A DNA stretch of 64,000 nt from positions 2,914,001-2,978,000 of the forward strand of contig NZ_JAMYWY010000001.1 of NCBI RefSeq assembly GCF_024159265.1, given 5' to 3'. Below, piece after piece: positions 7,075 to 14,633 of this stretch (within the stretch, counting starts at the first letter, position 1; each line of letters begins with the position of its first letter). The stretch is from Paenibacillus sp. 1781tsa1. GTDB taxonomy: Bacteria; Bacillota; Bacilli; Paenibacillales; Paenibacillaceae. Both the position numbers and the translations under genes were made by a program. Below the pieces are notes generated by a model. It saw only the letters and a list, made by a program, of their open reading frames with translations, had not been told where the DNA came from and searched no databases.

Positions 7075-8049
7075 ATGATTCAGTTCGAAAATGTATCAAA
7101 ACAATATCCTGATGGAACTACGGCTTTGCGTCAGGTTAACCTCAACATTAACAAGGGAGAATTGTTTGTCATGATTGGTCCGAGTGGATGTGGCAAAACC
7201 ACCATGCTCAAAATGATCAATCGCCTGATTGAGCGAACAGATGGAGCAGTGCTCATTAATGAACGCTCAATTGATGAATACAACATTCACGAATTGCGCT
7301 GGAATATCGGATATGTGTTGCAACAGATTGCACTTTTTCCGCATATGACGATTGCTGAAAATATTGCGGTTGTTCCTGAACTGCGAAAATGGAAGTCAGA
7401 TCAGATCAAGCAGCGCGTACATACGTTGCTGGACATGGTTGGTTTGCACGGAGATACGTACAGTGAGCGCAAACCTGCCGAACTATCAGGTGGACAACAG
7501 CAGAGAATTGGTGTGTTGCGTGCACTCGCTGCCGATCCCGAAATTGTATTGATGGATGAACCATTCAGTGCACTCGATCCGATGAGCAGGGAGAAATTGC
7601 AGGACGATATTCTGGATATCCAGCGTCAGATGAAAAAAACAATTGTGTTTGTCACCCATGATATTCAGGAAGCGATGAAGCTGGGCGATCGCATCTGCAT
7701 TATGAAGGATGGAGAAGTATTGCAGGTAGGTACCCCGGAAGAGCTGATCCAGAATCCAGCTAATGATTTCGTACGTGAGTTTGTCGGAAGTCCTAATGGG
7801 GACACGAATTCACAACCCGTATTTGATCTTGAATCGATCATGTCACCACTTTCCCCTGGTCATGTGCCCAAATCGGCCAAAACTGCCGTTCCCGTATCTA
7901 CTACGCTACCGGAGTTGGTTGAGATTATGAGTTCTCACGACCATTTGCTGGTTGAACGCAACCGACAGATTATTGGCGAGATCAATCGGGCCGATCTGAT
8001 GAAATACTGGTCTGGTCAGTTACAGGAACGAGGTGAAGGACATGAGTAG
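7075..8049 (+). CDS. opuCA: Glycine betaine/choline-type ABC transporter ATP-binding subunit (OpuCA/ProV-like)
   Basis: 324 residues. The nucleotide-binding domain has Walker A GPSGCGKTT (35-43), the Q-loop in IGYVLQQIALFP, signature LSGGQQQR, Walker B EIVLMDEP and the H-loop VTHD. After the ATPase (residue ~245) comes a short regulatory region with one CBS-like segment (STTLPELVEIMSSHDHLLVERN), as in OpuCA-type subunits that sense ionic strength. It powers uptake of compatible solutes or choline at the membrane. The stop codon overlaps the start of the next gene by 8 nt, so the two are translationally coupled. Confidence 0.92.
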   Translation: MIQFENVSKQYPDGTTALRQVNLNINKGELFVMIGPSGCGKTTMLKMINRLIERTDGAVLINERSIDEYNIHELRWNIGYVLQQIALFPHMTIAENIAVVPELRKWKSDQIKQRVHTLLDMVGLHGDTYSERKPAELSGGQQQRIGVLRALAADPEIVLMDEPFSALDPMSREKLQDDILDIQRQMKKTIVFVTHDIQEAMKLGDRICIMKDGEVLQVGTPEELIQNPANDFVREFVGSPNGDTNSQPVFDLESIMSPLSPGHVPKSAKTAVPVSTTLPELVEIMSSHDHLLVERNRQIIGEINRADLMKYWSGQLQERGEGHE

Positions 8050-9556
8050 ATTCACGGAGGTGTTCAGCGAGCGTAAAGGCCAGTTGTTGTCTGCTCTGCT
8101 GGAACATATTCAGATCTCTTTTATCGCATTGTTCTTCGCTGTTCTCATCGCTATTCCGCTTGGTATATACCTTACACGGAAACCAAGAGTGGCTGAACCA
8201 ATTATCGGGGTTACGGCAGTGTTGCAGACTATCCCATCCCTGGCACTTCTCGGATTACTCATCCCATTGTTTGGTATAGGAACACTTCCTGCAATTATCG
8301 CTCTGGTGGTGTATGCGCTGCTTCCTGTACTCCGCAATACGTACACAGGCATATCCGAAGTTGATCCTTCCATGGTCGAAGCGGCGAATGCGATGGGTAT
8401 GAATAGTCGGCAACGTCTAATCAAAGTAGAACTGCCACTGGCGATGCCTGTGATTATGGCCGGAATTCGGACTGCTATGGTCCTGATTGTAGGAACGGCC
8501 ACCCTTGCTGCCTTGATCGGCGCAGGAGGCTTGGGTGCATTAATCTTGCTGGGCATTGATCGCAATGATACGGCACTGATCATCCTTGGAGCCATTCCGG
8601 CTGCCTTGCTGGCTATTTTGTTTGATGTATTACTGCGTCAGTTCCAGCGGTTATCCTTCAAGAAAACCCTGGTTACCCTTGGTTCGCTGGCTCTAATCGC
8701 AATACTTGTGATTACCATTCCCTTCTTGGCACGTGGAGGGCAGAAGGATCTCGTAATTGCTGGCAAACTGGGAGCTGAACCGGAGATTCTGATTAACATG
8801 TACAAATTGTTGATTGAAAAAGAGACGGACCTGACCGTTGAACTTAAACCCGGATTAGGCAAAACGCCATTCCTTTTCAATGCACTCAACTCAGGTGATA
8901 TTGACATCTATCCCGAATTCACCGGTACAGCGATCTCCGAATTCATGAAGGAGACGGCAGTCAGCACCGATCGGACAGAGGTGTACGAACAGGCCAGAGA
9001 TGGAATGCTGAGCCAGTTTAACATGGTACTTCTGAAACCTATGGATTACAACAACACGTATACGTTGGCCGTTCCACAGAGCATCGCAGACCAATACAAT
9101 CTCAAGACTATTTCGGATCTCAAACCGGTTGAACAGCAGATGAAGGCAGGATTCACGCTGGAATTCTCGGATCGGGAAGACGGTTACCTTGGTATTCAGA
9201 AGAAGTATGGGATTGAATTCCCGAACGTTGCAACAATGGAACCGAAGCTTCGCTATGGGGCTGTTCAACGAGGCGATATCAATCTCGTAGATGCTTACTC
9301 CACCGATAGTGAGTTGAGACAATATGAACTCGTTGTGCTGGAAGATGATCAGGAATTGTTCCCGCCGTATCAAGGTGCGCCGATGCTTCGTCAAGAAACG
9401 GCAGATCAATATCCACAACTGGTTGAGGTGCTGAATCAGCTTGCTGGAAAGATAACGGATGACGAGATGCGTCAGATGAACTATGACGTGAACGTGGATG
9501 GAGCGAATCCCGAGCAGGTGGCAACGGAGTACCTTAAACAGGCTGGATTGCTCTAA
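8042..9556 (+). CDS. Fused permease and substrate-binding subunit of osmoprotectant ABC transporter
   Basis: 504 residues from the ATG at 8042 (AGGTGAAGG just upstream; an in-frame GTG at 8033 is less likely). Residues ~20-230 are the binding-protein-dependent permease with 5-6 membrane helices and the EAA-like loop (EAANAMGMNSRQRLIKVELPLAMP). From ~240 (DLVIAGKLGAEPEILINMYK) to the end is an OpuAC-type solute-binding domain held outside by the last helix. The fusion replaces separate OpuCB/OpuCC subunits, giving a two-gene transporter. The binding pocket includes YPEFTGTA and DAYSTDSEL, typical of the glycine betaine/carnitine/choline group. Ligand not determinable more exactly. Confidence 0.92.
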   Translation: MSRFTEVFSERKGQLLSALLEHIQISFIALFFAVLIAIPLGIYLTRKPRVAEPIIGVTAVLQTIPSLALLGLLIPLFGIGTLPAIIALVVYALLPVLRNTYTGISEVDPSMVEAANAMGMNSRQRLIKVELPLAMPVIMAGIRTAMVLIVGTATLAALIGAGGLGALILLGIDRNDTALIILGAIPAALLAILFDVLLRQFQRLSFKKTLVTLGSLALIAILVITIPFLARGGQKDLVIAGKLGAEPEILINMYKLLIEKETDLTVELKPGLGKTPFLFNALNSGDIDIYPEFTGTAISEFMKETAVSTDRTEVYEQARDGMLSQFNMVLLKPMDYNNTYTLAVPQSIADQYNLKTISDLKPVEQQMKAGFTLEFSDREDGYLGIQKKYGIEFPNVATMEPKLRYGAVQRGDINLVDAYSTDSELRQYELVVLEDDQELFPPYQGAPMLRQETADQYPQLVEVLNQLAGKITDDEMRQMNYDVNVDGANPEQVATEYLKQAGLL

Positions 9557-9606
9557 CGTTGTGTATCCCAACAATAGACGTAACAAAAGGATGAGGAGGA
9601 ACTACA

Positions 9607-10953
9607 ATGACTCAAGAAACTTATGACTTGATTGCGATTGGCACAGGAAGTGCGGCAAGTTCTGTCATCACCCGTTGCGCTGAAGCTGGCTGGAAAATCG
9701 CTGTGATTGATGAACGTGAGTTCGGCGGAACCTGTGCACTGCGCGGCTGTGATCCCAAGAAAGTGCTGGCCGGAGCCGCGGAGCTGATTGACTGGAATGA
9801 GCGTATGCAAGGGAAAGGAATTCAGGGACAGGCGACTATCAACTGGTCTGAACTTATGGCCTTTAAACGTACCTTTACCGAGAGCATCCCTAGAGCAAGC
9901 GAGGATAAATTCAAACAGGCAGGAATGGACACGTTCCATGGTAAAGCTTCATTCGTGGATGAAGACCATATTCAAGTTGGGGAAGAAGTGCTTCATGGCA
10001 AACACATCCTGATTGCTACTGGTGCACGGCCTGCGCCCATTCAGATGGAGGGTTCAGAGCATCTCGTATATAGTGATGATTTTCTGGATCTGGAACAGCT
10101 GCCGACTCGATTAGTGCTGATAGGCGGTGGATATATTGCATTTGAGTTTGCGCATATTGCGGCCAGAGCCGGGACGGAGGTCCACATCCTGCATCGGAGT
10201 GAACAGCCGCTGAAATCATTTGATGCGGAGCTGGTTGAATCTTTATTGCAAAAATCGAAAGAGATCGGCATTCATGTTCACTTGAACGCAGAGGTGAAGT
10301 CCATACGGCAAGAGGGAAACGCCTATGTCGTTCATGGCACGCGCAATGGTGCAGATCACCAGTGGCAGTGCGGACTTGTCGTTCATGGAGCCGGGCGTAT
10401 TCCTAATGTGGATGGGCTGGAATTGGAGAAAGGCAACGTCAGCTACAGCAAAAAGGGTATTACGGTGAACGAGTACTTGCAAAGTGAAAGTAATCCGAGA
10501 GTGTATGCTGCTGGAGATGTAACCGATACGAAAGGGTTGCCTTTGACCCCGTTAGCAGGTCAGGAATCCCGGGCTGTATCGTTCAATTTGTTGGAGGGAA
10601 ATCAACACAAACCAAATTATAAAGTGATGCCTTCCATTGTGTTTACTGTCCCAGCACTTGGAGCTGTAGGGATGAGCACGGAACAAGCCGAAAAAGAAGG
10701 CTACGAGGTGCAGGTAAATGATATGTCGAAGTGGTATACTTACAAGAGAACTCATGAAAAATTTGCCATGGCCAAAGTGGTGATCGACAAATCAACCGGT
10801 CGCATTCTGGGCGCGCATGTGCTCGGGAGCAAGACGGAAGAATTGATTAACCTTTTTGCAATGGCGATTCAGTTCGATCTGACTATCGATCAGTTAAACA
10901 CCATGAATTTTGCATATCCTACTGCTGCATCGGACCTGGGTTCTCTAGTGTAG
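9607..10953 (+). CDS. FAD-dependent pyridine nucleotide-disulfide oxidoreductase
   Basis: 448 residues of the glutathione reductase/mercuric reductase superfamily. FAD motif DLIAIGTGSAASS (7-19), redox-active disulfide GTCALRGCDPKK with Cys43 and Cys48, NAD(P) motif VLIGGGYIAFEFA, second FAD motif VYAAGDV, and a C-terminal dimer domain. The family's catalytic H-P-x-x-x-E near the C-terminus is replaced by YPTAASD, so the His-Glu base pair is missing. Substrate therefore uncertain: probably not a standard glutathione or lipoamide reductase. A good ribosome site (GAGGAGG) precedes it, and it is closely followed by the DUF1349 gene. Confidence 0.9.
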   Translation: MTQETYDLIAIGTGSAASSVITRCAEAGWKIAVIDEREFGGTCALRGCDPKKVLAGAAELIDWNERMQGKGIQGQATINWSELMAFKRTFTESIPRASEDKFKQAGMDTFHGKASFVDEDHIQVGEEVLHGKHILIATGARPAPIQMEGSEHLVYSDDFLDLEQLPTRLVLIGGGYIAFEFAHIAARAGTEVHILHRSEQPLKSFDAELVESLLQKSKEIGIHVHLNAEVKSIRQEGNAYVVHGTRNGADHQWQCGLVVHGAGRIPNVDGLELEKGNVSYSKKGITVNEYLQSESNPRVYAAGDVTDTKGLPLTPLAGQESRAVSFNLLEGNQHKPNYKVMPSIVFTVPALGAVGMSTEQAEKEGYEVQVNDMSKWYTYKRTHEKFAMAKVVIDKSTGRILGAHVLGSKTEELINLFAMAIQFDLTIDQLNTMNFAYPTAASDLGSLV

Positions 10954-10955
10954 AA

Positions 10956-11606
10956 ATGATGATAAAAGCCCCTTGGGACGGAAGGATGAAAATAACGATG
11001 TCATCGGATTTTGTAGGACTTCTTGAAGGCAAGTGGACGAAGGAACCTGTTGCTGCACGGATGGAGGGGGATCGTTTCGTTGTGGAAGCTAGGGAAGGCA
11101 GTGACTTCTGGGAAAACACATTCTACGGGTTCTGTCATCGGGATGGACACGCCATACTTGCTCCATGGGACGGAACGGAAGCTATTGAGGTATCTTTTGA
11201 TCTAAGTTCATTTACCGAGTTATATGATCAGGCGGGGTTGATGTTATGGCACGGAGAAGATCAATGGATCAAGGCCGGAGTTGAGGTTAATGACGGTGTT
11301 GCTCATGTTGGAGCTGTCGTGACGGATACATATTCGGATTGGTCCCTATCTCCTGTACCTGAGTGGGGTGGGCGAATTGTGACGATCAGAGCCTCCTACA
11401 GTAATGAGGCTGTTGTCATTCGGGCTCGTACAGATGAGCATCCTTGGCGTACGATTCGGGTTGCACGGTTTGCCTATCCGACGAACAAACACGCAGGCCC
11501 ATTTCTATGTTCACCGAAGCGTGCAGGGTTCGAGGTAGCCTTTACCAAGTGGAAATCCACGCCACCCGATGCTGACTTACACACAGATCCTCCGATTACG
11601 GATTAA
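10956..11606 (+). CDS. DUF1349 (concanavalin-like) protein
   Basis: 216 residues; the start could also be the ATG at 10986, which is closer to a purine-rich stretch. The core WENTFYGFCHRDGHAIL ... QAGLMLWHGEDQWIKAGVEV ... DWSLSPVPEW is the DUF1349 beta-sandwich related to the yeast Ree1 'regulation of enolase' family. No signal peptide, so cytosolic. It starts 2 nt after the stop of the disulfide reductase and shares its terminator, so the two are an operon. Molecular function unknown. Confidence 0.82.
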   Translation: MMIKAPWDGRMKITMSSDFVGLLEGKWTKEPVAARMEGDRFVVEAREGSDFWENTFYGFCHRDGHAILAPWDGTEAIEVSFDLSSFTELYDQAGLMLWHGEDQWIKAGVEVNDGVAHVGAVVTDTYSDWSLSPVPEWGGRIVTIRASYSNEAVVIRARTDEHPWRTIRVARFAYPTNKHAGPFLCSPKRAGFEVAFTKWKSTPPDADLHTDPPITD

Positions 11607-11677
11607 AACAAGTTAAGATGCACGCTAAACAATGAAATTTGAGCAAGTATATCTCGCTACAAAGAAAGACAACACAA

Positions 11678-11717
11678 ATAAGCAAGTCTTCCGTTAATGG
11701 AGGGCTTGCTTATTTTC
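11678..11717 (+). terminator. Terminator of the reductase/DUF1349 operon
   Basis: AATAAGCAAGTCTTCC / GGAGGGCTTGCTTATT stem with a 6-nt loop and trailing T residues. The ~115 nt from here to the convergent SET gene hold nothing I can name. Confidence 0.85.
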
Positions 11718-11833
11718 GTGCTTAAACTTTGCACCCTGAAAAGTATTCCAGATGCTCATTTTACAATTCACCGGGGGGCGCAAGTTTTTTCGCATTTACA
11801 ACGTCGGTCCTTGCAAACTTTTAAGTTTAACGT

Positions 11834-12316
11834 TTATTTACTCGTATCCGTATCCTGGGATTGGGGGTTGGTCTCTTTTTCACCCTTATCATCATTGGAC
11901 TTATTGAACTCCAGCATACGCTCCTCGTAATCATCCAGGAACCATAACGGGTCCATGCTGTCTTCCTCACCGTTGTAATTGATTACGATTTCTTCGCCAG
12001 CCTTGATGTCTGTATACGCATAGAAGTCAAAGGTGTGGTTATCAAAATTGATATCATAGGTAGCGTTAGGTTCATAGGAGTGGTTGATCAGACTGCCGTA
12101 GCCGAGCAGAATGGCGGTATGATTCGCCCCATATTCGAACACGTAATCTTCCAAAATCGTTTTTTCGACATGCTCATGATCCTCATTCGGGTAAGGCACA
12201 ACGGGTGCCTGATGGATAAGCGTTCCTTTCGCAATATCAACAGTAGCAAATACCCCGCGGTTAAACTCACCACCATCACCTAACTTGGATTGTTTCACTT
12301 CAATCATATTCTTCAC
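11834..12316 (-). CDS. SET domain protein (putative lysine methyltransferase)
   Basis: 160 residues, nearly all SET domain: RGVFATVDIAKGTLI at the N-terminus, GYGSLINHSYEPNA (the N-H-S/C-x-x-P-N pseudoknot motif) and DIKAGEEIVINYNG (the G-E-E-(I/L)-x-x-x-Y motif). These bind S-adenosylmethionine and the target lysine. Bacterial stand-alone SET proteins are presumed protein lysine methyltransferases with mostly unknown targets. The last ~30 residues are a charged, probably disordered tail. Alone on the minus strand. Confidence 0.88.
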   Translation of the reverse strand: MKNMIEVKQSKLGDGGEFNRGVFATVDIAKGTLIHQAPVVPYPNEDHEHVEKTILEDYVFEYGANHTAILLGYGSLINHSYEPNATYDINFDNHTFDFYAYTDIKAGEEIVINYNGEEDSMDPLWFLDDYEERMLEFNKSNDDKGEKETNPQSQDTDTSK

Positions 12317-12436
12317 CTGATGCTCTTCGAAGAGCTCCGTTCTATATAGTAGTAATTCGTTAAGGCAAAATTTTAACCCATACTTTCATATAAGGCAAAT
12401 TTCAGACAAAAAGGTGCAATATTTTTTAATAGGGCG

Positions 12437-12593
12437 TTGAGTTGTGCAGGATATAACGCTTATAATATACAAAGGAGCAATTTGCATAAATCCCCTGAGC
12501 GTCTTCCAATCAGCAAGATATAGATCGAAATGATTTTGTTCGTCTATATCTTGTACCCGTGAGCGGTATGATTCGAATTATGCAAAATGCTGA
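12437..12593 (+). promoter_or_regulatory. Promoter and nested structured leader of ABC-F gene
   Basis: -35 TTGAGT (12437-12442), 18-nt spacer, -10 TATAAT (12461-12466). The leader then shows outer arms GCAATTTGCATAA (12477-12489) and TTATGCAAAATGC (12578-12590) around an inner stem CAAGATATAGA-T-CGAA / TTCGTCTATATCTTG (12514-12529 / 12539-12553). AAAGGAG (12471-12477) precedes a possible 13-codon leader peptide from the TTG at 12482 that ends inside the inner stem. There is no U-tract, so any control would be translational or by pausing. Confidence 0.5.
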
Positions 12594-12626
12594 AAGAATT
12601 AAGTCTATATAGAAAAGGTGTCATGA

Positions 12627-14183
12627 ATGAGCATATTAAATGTAGAAAAATTAAGTCACGGTTTTGGTGACCGTGCTATCTTTAACGACGTTTCATTCCG
12701 CCTGTTGAAAGGCGAACATATTGGTCTGATCGGGGCTAATGGTGAAGGTAAATCCACCTTCATGAACATTATTACAGGAAAGCTTCAGCCGGATGAAGGC
12801 AAGGTGGAGTGGTCCAAACGGATGCGTGTTGGTTACCTGGACCAGCATGCTGTATTGAACAAAGGCCAATCGATCCGTGACGTTCTTCGCGGCGCGTTCC
12901 AGTATTTGTTCGACATGGAACAGGAAATGAATGATATGTATGGCAAAATGGGCGACGTAACTCCTGAGGAGCTTGAACAACTTCTTGAAGACGTGGGTAC
13001 GATTCAGGATACGCTGACAAACCAGGATTTCTACATGATCGACGCCAAAGTGGATGAAACCGCACGTGGTCTGGGTCTGACGGATATTGGTCTGGATAAA
13101 GACGTCAATGACCTGAGTGGTGGACAGCGTACCAAAGTACTGCTTGCCAAGCTGCTGCTGGAAAAACCGGACATTCTGCTCCTGGATGAGCCTACGAACT
13201 ATCTGGATGAATTGCATATCGAATGGCTGAAACGTTATTTGCAGGAATATGAGAATGCTTTTATTCTGATCTCTCACGATATTCCGTTCCTGAACAGTGT
13301 TATCAACTTGATCTATCACATGGAGAATCAGGATCTGACCCGTTATGTGGGCGATTATGATCACTTCCAGGAAGTGCATGAGATGAGAAAACAACAACTC
13401 GAATCGGCGTATAAGCGCCAACAACAAGAGATTGCTGATCTCAAGGACTTTGTAGCCCGGAACAAAGCAAGTGTGGCAACTCGTAACATGGCAATGTCCA
13501 GACAGAAGAAACTCGACAAGATGGAAGTCATCGAGATTGCTAAGGAAAAACCGAAACCACAGTTCAACTTCCGTGATGCAAGAACGTCCGGCAAGCTCAT
13601 TTTCGAAACCAAAGGTCTTGTGATTGGTTATAACGAACCATTGTCCAGACCACTGGATCTGCGTATGGAACGGGGACAGAAGATCGCCCTCGTTGGTGCG
13701 AACGGAATCGGTAAAACAACCCTGATGCGCAGTATTCTGGGTGAAATTCAGGCTCTGGAAGGAACCGTTCAACGCGGTGAACATCTGGAGATTGGTTACT
13801 TCCAACAAGAGATGAAGGATGCCAACTACAATACGTGTATTGAAGAGATCTGGCAGGAGTTCCCATCGTATACCCAATTCGAAGTGCGTGCTGCACTTGC
13901 AAAATGTGGTTTGACAACAAAACACATTGAGAGCAAAGTAGCTGTACTAAGTGGTGGCGAGAAAGCCAAAGTGCGTCTCTGTAAGCTGATCAATAACGAA
14001 ACCAACCTGCTTGTACTCGATGAGCCGACGAACCATCTGGACGTTGATGCCAAGGAAGAGTTGAAACGTGCGCTCAAGGCTTACAAAGGCAGTATTCTTC
14101 TGATTTCCCACGAACCGGAATTCTACCGTGATGTAGTTACGGAGACGTGGAACTGTGAGTCCTGGACAACAAAAGTATTCTAA
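12627..14183 (+). CDS. ykpA: ABC-F family ATPase (YkpA/YbiT-like)
   Basis: 518 residues with two ABC ATPase domains and no membrane segments. The first has GANGEGKST (36-44), LSGGQRTK and LLLDEPTNYLD. The second has GANGIGKTT, LSGGEKAKVRL and LVLDEPTNHLD. Between them lies the charged helical linker (KQQLESAYKRQQQEIADLKDF) that reaches the ribosomal P-site tRNA in this class. Length and linker fit the YkpA/YbiT branch, thought to relieve stalled translation, rather than the drug-resistance branches. Preceded by a 160-nt structured leader and closed by a terminator. Confidence 0.92.
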   Translation: MSILNVEKLSHGFGDRAIFNDVSFRLLKGEHIGLIGANGEGKSTFMNIITGKLQPDEGKVEWSKRMRVGYLDQHAVLNKGQSIRDVLRGAFQYLFDMEQEMNDMYGKMGDVTPEELEQLLEDVGTIQDTLTNQDFYMIDAKVDETARGLGLTDIGLDKDVNDLSGGQRTKVLLAKLLLEKPDILLLDEPTNYLDELHIEWLKRYLQEYENAFILISHDIPFLNSVINLIYHMENQDLTRYVGDYDHFQEVHEMRKQQLESAYKRQQQEIADLKDFVARNKASVATRNMAMSRQKKLDKMEVIEIAKEKPKPQFNFRDARTSGKLIFETKGLVIGYNEPLSRPLDLRMERGQKIALVGANGIGKTTLMRSILGEIQALEGTVQRGEHLEIGYFQQEMKDANYNTCIEEIWQEFPSYTQFEVRAALAKCGLTTKHIESKVAVLSGGEKAKVRLCKLINNETNLLVLDEPTNHLDVDAKEELKRALKAYKGSILLISHEPEFYRDVVTETWNCESWTTKVF

Positions 14184-14222
14184 ACAGAGGTTGTTCAAAA
14201 AGTCACGCACTAATAATACGAG

Positions 14223-14302
14223 CGAGCTTGCGAACAAGCTCGAAGCGTGAGAATAGGCGCGAATTTTGCTTGCAAAACAGGCAGAACTCGCGCCTTTTTT
14301 GC
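14223..14302 (+). terminator. Double hairpin terminator after ABC-F gene
   Basis: A first stem CGAGCTTGCGAACAAGCTCG (14223-14242) is followed by a longer one, AGGCGCGAATTTTGC / GCAGAACTCGCGCCT (14255-14296), running into six T residues. The second is the terminator; the first may be a processing or stability hairpin. Confidence 0.85.
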
Positions 14303-14372
14303 GTGGTTTTAACGAGAAATGTTGGAGCCCAATTCACAGTTGACAGCTTGAATAAGGCAATAATATAATTCA

Positions 14373-14386
14373 AGAAAGCGATTACA
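14373..14386 (+). promoter_or_regulatory. cre-like site (CcpA) upstream of GH43 gene
   Basis: AGAAAGCGATTACA matches the catabolite-responsive element consensus TGAAANCGNTTNCA at all fixed positions but the first. It lies ~250 nt before the surface enzyme and suggests carbon catabolite control. Confidence 0.6.
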
Positions 14387-14397
14387 TTTATATATTA

Positions 14398-14512
14398 GAA
14401 ACCTGTTTCACTGCATAGGGGCGAAGAAGACACGGTATTCCGTATGGGTACCATTTTGCACTTAGAAGGGAAGACGGGTCTTTTTTTACTCTTCAATGAA
14501 ACCGGTTTCATT
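14398..14512 (+). promoter_or_regulatory. Pair of LacI-type palindromes upstream of GH43 gene
   Basis: GAAACCTGTTTC (14398-14409) and AATGAAACCGGTTTCATT (14495-14512; perfect) are two copies of one operator-like motif ~100 nt apart. The second ends with AAAATAAGGAGGTGG just downstream. Sites with a central CG and GAAAC/GTTTC arms are typical of LacI-family sugar regulators; no such regulator is encoded nearby. Confidence 0.55.
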
Positions 14513-14633
14513 AAAATAAGGAGGTGGACCCCGCTTTTGTACTGCCCGCCGGCTGCTGAGGATAGGCTGAGCAACAATATCGCGCCTTTAAGAACCATGC
14601 TTTCATCTTTCACGCCAAAGGAGAGAATGAACA

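Noticed and set aside
12693..13925. 410-residue open frame antisense to the ABC-F gene
   Set aside because: Shadow of a highly conserved coding gene on the plus strand; no ribosome site and no recognisable protein.
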